A DNA stretch of 7,365 nt, taken from JAXGPP01 sp964436865 (GTDB taxonomy: Bacteria > Planctomycetota > Planctomycetia > Pirellulales > Thermoguttaceae). Within the stretch, counting starts at the first letter, position 1. Every line of letters begins with the position of its first letter. The notes beneath the pieces are model-generated. The model searched no databases, was not told the origin of the DNA, and saw only the letters and a program-made list of their open reading frames with translations. The DNA is taken from positions 1 through 7,365 of the forward strand of contig CAYTFK010000340.1 of NCBI GenBank assembly GCA_964436865.1. Reading direction: 5' to 3'. This document shows positions 5,368 through 7,365 of this stretch, piece after piece. Made by a program: the position numbers and the translations under genes.

Positions 5368-5571
5368 AACGGGTGCGATGGTGACAATCGAACCCTCGTC
5401 GGCCACGGATCTTCGGCCCGTAACCTGGCTTTCGTTTGGACGGAAACAAACGCTTTCGGTTTTGAGCTTTGCACTCGAGACGAACGAGGCTCCAGCCAAG
5501 TGGAGCCGCACCAACCGCCACCCGCGTGTTCGCCTTTGAGGCAAACAACAATGGATCCGAGGAGACAGGGG

Positions 5572-5847
5572 ATGCACGTTTACGGTCCGGCGCACCTGCA
5601 CGGAGCACAGGCAATCAATGCTCCGCACATCTCTCGGCTTTCCGAGCCCGCTGCGCCACGCTCGGCTGCGATCGAGGACGAACTGCAGATCTCCGACGCC
5701 GCGCAGATGATGGATCGGGTTCACGACATGCCGGACATCCGGCAGGACCTCGTCCAGCGGATCCGCGCCGAGATTGCCAGCGGCGGATACGAGACCGACG
5801 AAAAGCTCGACGTCGCCCTCGGGCGGCTGTTGGACGAGATTGGCTAG
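5572..5847 (+). CDS. flgM: FlgM-family anti-sigma-28 factor
   Basis: 91 residues. GAGGAG at 5559-5564 is seven bases before the ATG at 5572; upstream in-frame ATGs at 5500 and 5551 lack such a site. The N-terminus (MHVYGPAHLHGAQ) is Gly/His-containing and probably disordered. Residues about 38-90 match the FlgM core: ELQISDAAQ, then a linker, IRQDLVQRIRAEIASGGY at 56-73 and ETDEKLDVALGRLLDEI at 74-90, with the typical 'I-A-S-G-x-Y-x-x-x-x-K-L-D' turn between helices. FlgM binds the flagellar sigma factor FliA (sigma28) and holds it inactive until the hook-basal body exports FlgM. No other flagellar gene is in the window, so this is an isolated copy or part of a scattered regulon. It ends eight bases before the fur-like gene, which suggests one transcript. 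The upstream leader is long and structured. Confidence 0.82.
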   Translation: MHVYGPAHLHGAQAINAPHISRLSEPAAPRSAAIEDELQISDAAQMMDRVHDMPDIRQDLVQRIRAEIASGGYETDEKLDVALGRLLDEIG

Positions 5848-5855
5848 CGAGGGCC

Positions 5856-6356
5856 ATGCCTGACGACTTCGCACTCCAGACCGTCCAGGTAAAGCTCACG
5901 CCTTTGGAGCGGCTTTCGCAATTTCTCCAGAGCCGTGGCAAGCGGATGACCCAGCAACGGCGGCTGATCGTCGAGCAGGTCTTCAGCCATCATGACCACT
6001 TCGACGCCGACGAATTGATCGGCCATTTGCAGGAGTTGATGGCCCGGCGGAAAGTCAGCCGGCCCACAGTCTATCGCACCCTCGGCGAACTCGTCGAAGC
6101 CGGCTTGCTGCGGAAGATGACCCTCGGCGGCCGCAGCGTATTCGAACACGAATACGGCTATCCCAGCCACGACCATCTGCACTGCGACCTGTGCAACCGG
6201 CTCATCGAATTCCACAGCGACGCGCTGGAGGAACTCCGCGACGCGGTGGCCCAGGAATACGACTTCCACGTCACCGGTCACCGCATGTTCGTCACCGGCA
6301 TCTGCTCCGAATGCCGCGCGCGGCAAGAGCAGGGCAGGGGGGCCGGCCAGGACTGA
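5856..6356 (+). CDS. Fur-family metal/peroxide-responsive repressor
   Basis: 166 residues from ATG 5856. The frame is open upstream to 5469, but that part overlaps flgM out of frame and is not Fur-like. GAGGG at 5849-5853 is only two bases from the ATG, so translation may depend on coupling to flgM, which ends at 5847. The N-terminal winged helix (about 15-90) contains RMTQQRRLIVEQVF and the recognition helix SRPTVYRTLGELVEAGLL (68-85). The dimerisation/metal domain has structural zinc pairs C110-x2-C113 and C150-x2-C153, and typical sensory ligands: H48 in HHDHFDADEL, E97, H105 and H107 in SHDHLHC, plus E118. This is a full, intact Fur-type protein. Ligand sequence alone does not tell Fur (iron) from PerR (peroxide) or Zur (zinc), so no symbol is given. 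The tail after C153 is unusual: it is encoded by the G-rich repeat (QGRGAGQD). Confidence 0.88.
   Translation: MPDDFALQTVQVKLTPLERLSQFLQSRGKRMTQQRRLIVEQVFSHHDHFDADELIGHLQELMARRKVSRPTVYRTLGELVEAGLLRKMTLGGRSVFEHEYGYPSHDHLHCDLCNRLIEFHSDALEELRDAVAQEYDFHVTGHRMFVTGICSECRARQEQGRGAGQD
6329..6343 (+). repeat. 15-bp G-rich repeat, copy 3 (encodes Q-G-R-G-A)
   Basis: Identical to 2316-2330 and read in the same codon phase (CAG GGC AGG GGG GCN). It encodes residues 159-163 at the very end of the Fur-like protein, beyond the last zinc cysteine, where extra residues should do little harm. Confidence 0.7.
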
Positions 6357-6442
6357 GCCGCTTCATTCACGGTGGTACCCGCGGCCGCACCGGTCGCTTT
6401 CCGGCAGGCAGGACGTCGGCGCCACAAGATTCGCCAGCGCTG
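6357..6442. other. Convergent gap between the fur-like gene and purB
   Basis: This 86-bp gap should hold the 3' ends of two converging transcripts. The best structure is a weak 5-bp stem (CGGTG 6370-6374 with CACCG 6388-6392) around the palindromes GGTACC and GCGGCCGC. No T-run and no convincing intrinsic terminator is visible on either strand. Confidence 0.45.
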
Positions 6443-7365
6443 CTACACCCGGACTTCGCCCTCCGATTTGAGCGCCTGCGGATATTCCGACCGGATCGGA
6501 TCGACGACTTCGGCGAGAAAGTCATCCACCTGCTCCGGCGCGCGGCCGACGAACTGCGCGGGATCGAGCGCCCCGCGGAGGTCGACCTTGGCAAACGCCG
6601 CGTCGGCACCGAGGCGTTCCATGAGGTCGTTGGGCCGCCCCTCCTGTTTCACCACGGCGGCTGCCGCCTGGCTATGGCGGCGAATCAGTTCATGGTACGT
6701 TTGGCGGTCTCCGCCCGCCGCCACCGCCGCCATGAGGATGTTCTCCGTGGCCATAAACGGCAACTCCGCCTCCAGGTTTCGCGCGATGACCTTGGGGTAG
6801 ACCACCAGGTTGCTCGTCACGTTCTGGCAGAGAATCAGCACCGCGTCGGCGGCCAGGAAAGCCTGCGGGATCACCAGCCGCCGGTTGGCGCTGTCATCCA
6901 GCGTCCGCTCAAACCACTGCGTCGCCGCAGTCATCGGCGGGCTGGTAGACAGGCTGAGGATGAACCGCGCCAGGCCGCAGATCCGTTCGCTCCGCATTGG
7001 GTTCCGCTTGTAGGCCATCGCCGAAGAACCGATCTGGTCCTTCTCAAACGGCTCCTCCACCTCCTTGCGGTGTTGCAGAATCCGCAGATCGGTGGCCATC
7101 TTGTGGGCGCTCTCGGCGATGCCCGCCAGCACGCCCAGCACTTGAGAATCGATCTTCCTCGGGTAGGTCTGCCCGGTGACCGCGTAGCTCTCGTCGAAGC
7201 CGATCTTGCGGCACACCCGTCGCTCCAGTTCGCGAGCTTTCTCGTGGTCGCCGCCGAACAGCTCCAGGAAACTGGCCTGCGTGCCGGTCGTACCCTTCGA
7301 ACCGAGCGCTTTGAGCGACGCGATCCGGTGCTCGATCTCCGCCAGGTCGAGCACGAAGTCATAGG
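6443..7365 (-). CDS. purB: Adenylosuccinate lyase (partial, 5' end outside window)
   Basis: About 306 C-terminal codons are visible, ending at TAG 6443-6445. The frame enters from the right edge (Y-D-F-V-L-D-L-A-E-I-E-H), and the GTG at 7354 is an internal valine, not the start. KGTTGTQASF (encoded near 7297-7268) is a conserved active-site loop of PurB. GSSAMAYKRNPMRSE (near 7030) is the fumarate-lyase superfamily signature carrying the mobile-loop catalytic Ser. The helical core and the C-terminal domain (ATENILMAAVAAGGDRQTYHE) follow. The enzyme cleaves fumarate from SAICAR and from adenylosuccinate in purine/AMP synthesis in the cytoplasm. No frameshift or lost signature residue is seen. 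It converges on the fur-like gene and shares no operon with it. Confidence 0.95.
   Translation of the reverse strand, partial: YDFVLDLAEIEHRIASLKALGSKGTTGTQASFLELFGGDHEKARELERRVCRKIGFDESYAVTGQTYPRKIDSQVLGVLAGIAESAHKMATDLRILQHRKEVEEPFEKDQIGSSAMAYKRNPMRSERICGLARFILSLSTSPPMTAATQWFERTLDDSANRRLVIPQAFLAADAVLILCQNVTSNLVVYPKVIARNLEAELPFMATENILMAAVAAGGDRQTYHELIRRHSQAAAAVVKQEGRPNDLMERLGADAAFAKVDLRGALDPAQFVGRAPEQVDDFLAEVVDPIRSEYPQALKSEGEVRV

Larger units (their letters stand above)
4814..5571. other. Long regulatory region without a secure gene
   Basis: These 758 bp separate the divergent EF-hand gene (minus) and flgM (plus). Listed separately are the inverted repeat at 4847, the sigma70-type promoter at 5022-5050, the doubtful minus ORF at 4935-5138, the hairpin at 5166-5202, the extended -10 at 5212, the tandem 9-mer at 5275, the hairpin at 5294 and the sigma28-like box at 5360. 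A 6-bp stem (CGTTTG 5433-5438 with CAAACG 5447-5452) and a 7-bp stem (GGCTCCA 5488-5494 with TGGAGCC 5501-5507) also occur close to flgM. No clear promoter for the EF-hand gene was found on the minus strand. Confidence 0.6.

Noticed and set aside
5469..5855. Upstream in-frame extension of the Fur-like protein (129 extra residues)
   Set aside because: It overlaps flgM in another frame, is Arg-rich without structure, and Fur proteins normally begin close to the winged helix.
5122..5874. Minus-strand frame of 250 codons across the flgM leader and flgM
   Set aside because: It runs antisense through flgM, lacks a ribosome site and has no recognisable domain.
6370..6392. Weak stem around GGTACC and GCGGCCGC in the fur-purB gap
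   Set aside because: Only five base pairs and no T-run; the palindromic restriction-like sites are common in GC-rich DNA.

Overview
The window is GC-rich chromosomal DNA that looks like a planctomycete, probably of the Pirellulales type. The reasons are a large secreted acetyl-xylan-esterase-like hydrolase, a secreted multi-EF-hand protein with an Arg/Asp/Gly/Trp-rich centre, and a short FlgM-type protein with an MHVYGPAHLHGAQ-like N-terminus, all next to ordinary housekeeping genes. The taxonomic call rests on protein style alone, with no rRNA or marker gene. I see no tRNA, rRNA, CRISPR array, transposase, phage gene or toxin/defence cassette.

Layout. (1) 1-562, minus: 5' part of a gene for a DUF2007-like domain followed by Cys-rich zinc-ribbon segments; it runs off the left edge. 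(2) 563-789: divergent promoter region. (3) 790-2985, plus: secreted two-domain alpha/beta-hydrolase, whose N-terminal domain looks active and whose C-terminal domain has Asn in place of the nucleophile Ser. (4) 2986-3099: convergent gap with an 11-bp perfect hairpin that probably ends transcription from both sides. (5) 3100-3315, minus: small unknown gene. (6) 3316-3574: gap with a strong hairpin terminator for the upstream EF-hand gene and a candidate promoter for the small gene. (7) 3575-4813, minus: exported EF-hand protein. (8) 4814-5571: 758 bp without a secure gene but dense in signals: a near-consensus sigma70-type promoter, an extended -10 element, two hairpins with matching arms, a sigma28-like -10, and a doubtful 67-aa membrane ORF on the minus strand. 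(9) 5572-6356, plus: flgM-like anti-sigma-28 factor and a Fur-family repressor, eight bases apart, apparently one transcript. (10) 6443-7365, minus: C-terminal part of adenylosuccinate lyase (purB), open at the right edge.

The genes do not form one pathway. The only clear functional unit is flgM-fur, which pairs a flagellar/sigma28 checkpoint protein with a metal- or peroxide-responsive regulator behind a long structured leader. The hydrolase, the EF-hand protein and the small gene look like independent transcription units ended by hairpins.

The least expected pattern is a G-rich repeat with core AGGGCAGGGG. It lies inside three unrelated genes: tandem and G-quadruplex-capable at 57-81, and as an identical 15-mer at 2316-2330 and 6329-6343, where both copies are read in the same frame as Q-G-R-G-A. 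I found no complete new multi-gene system. The repeat and the flgM leader are the items most worth following up.
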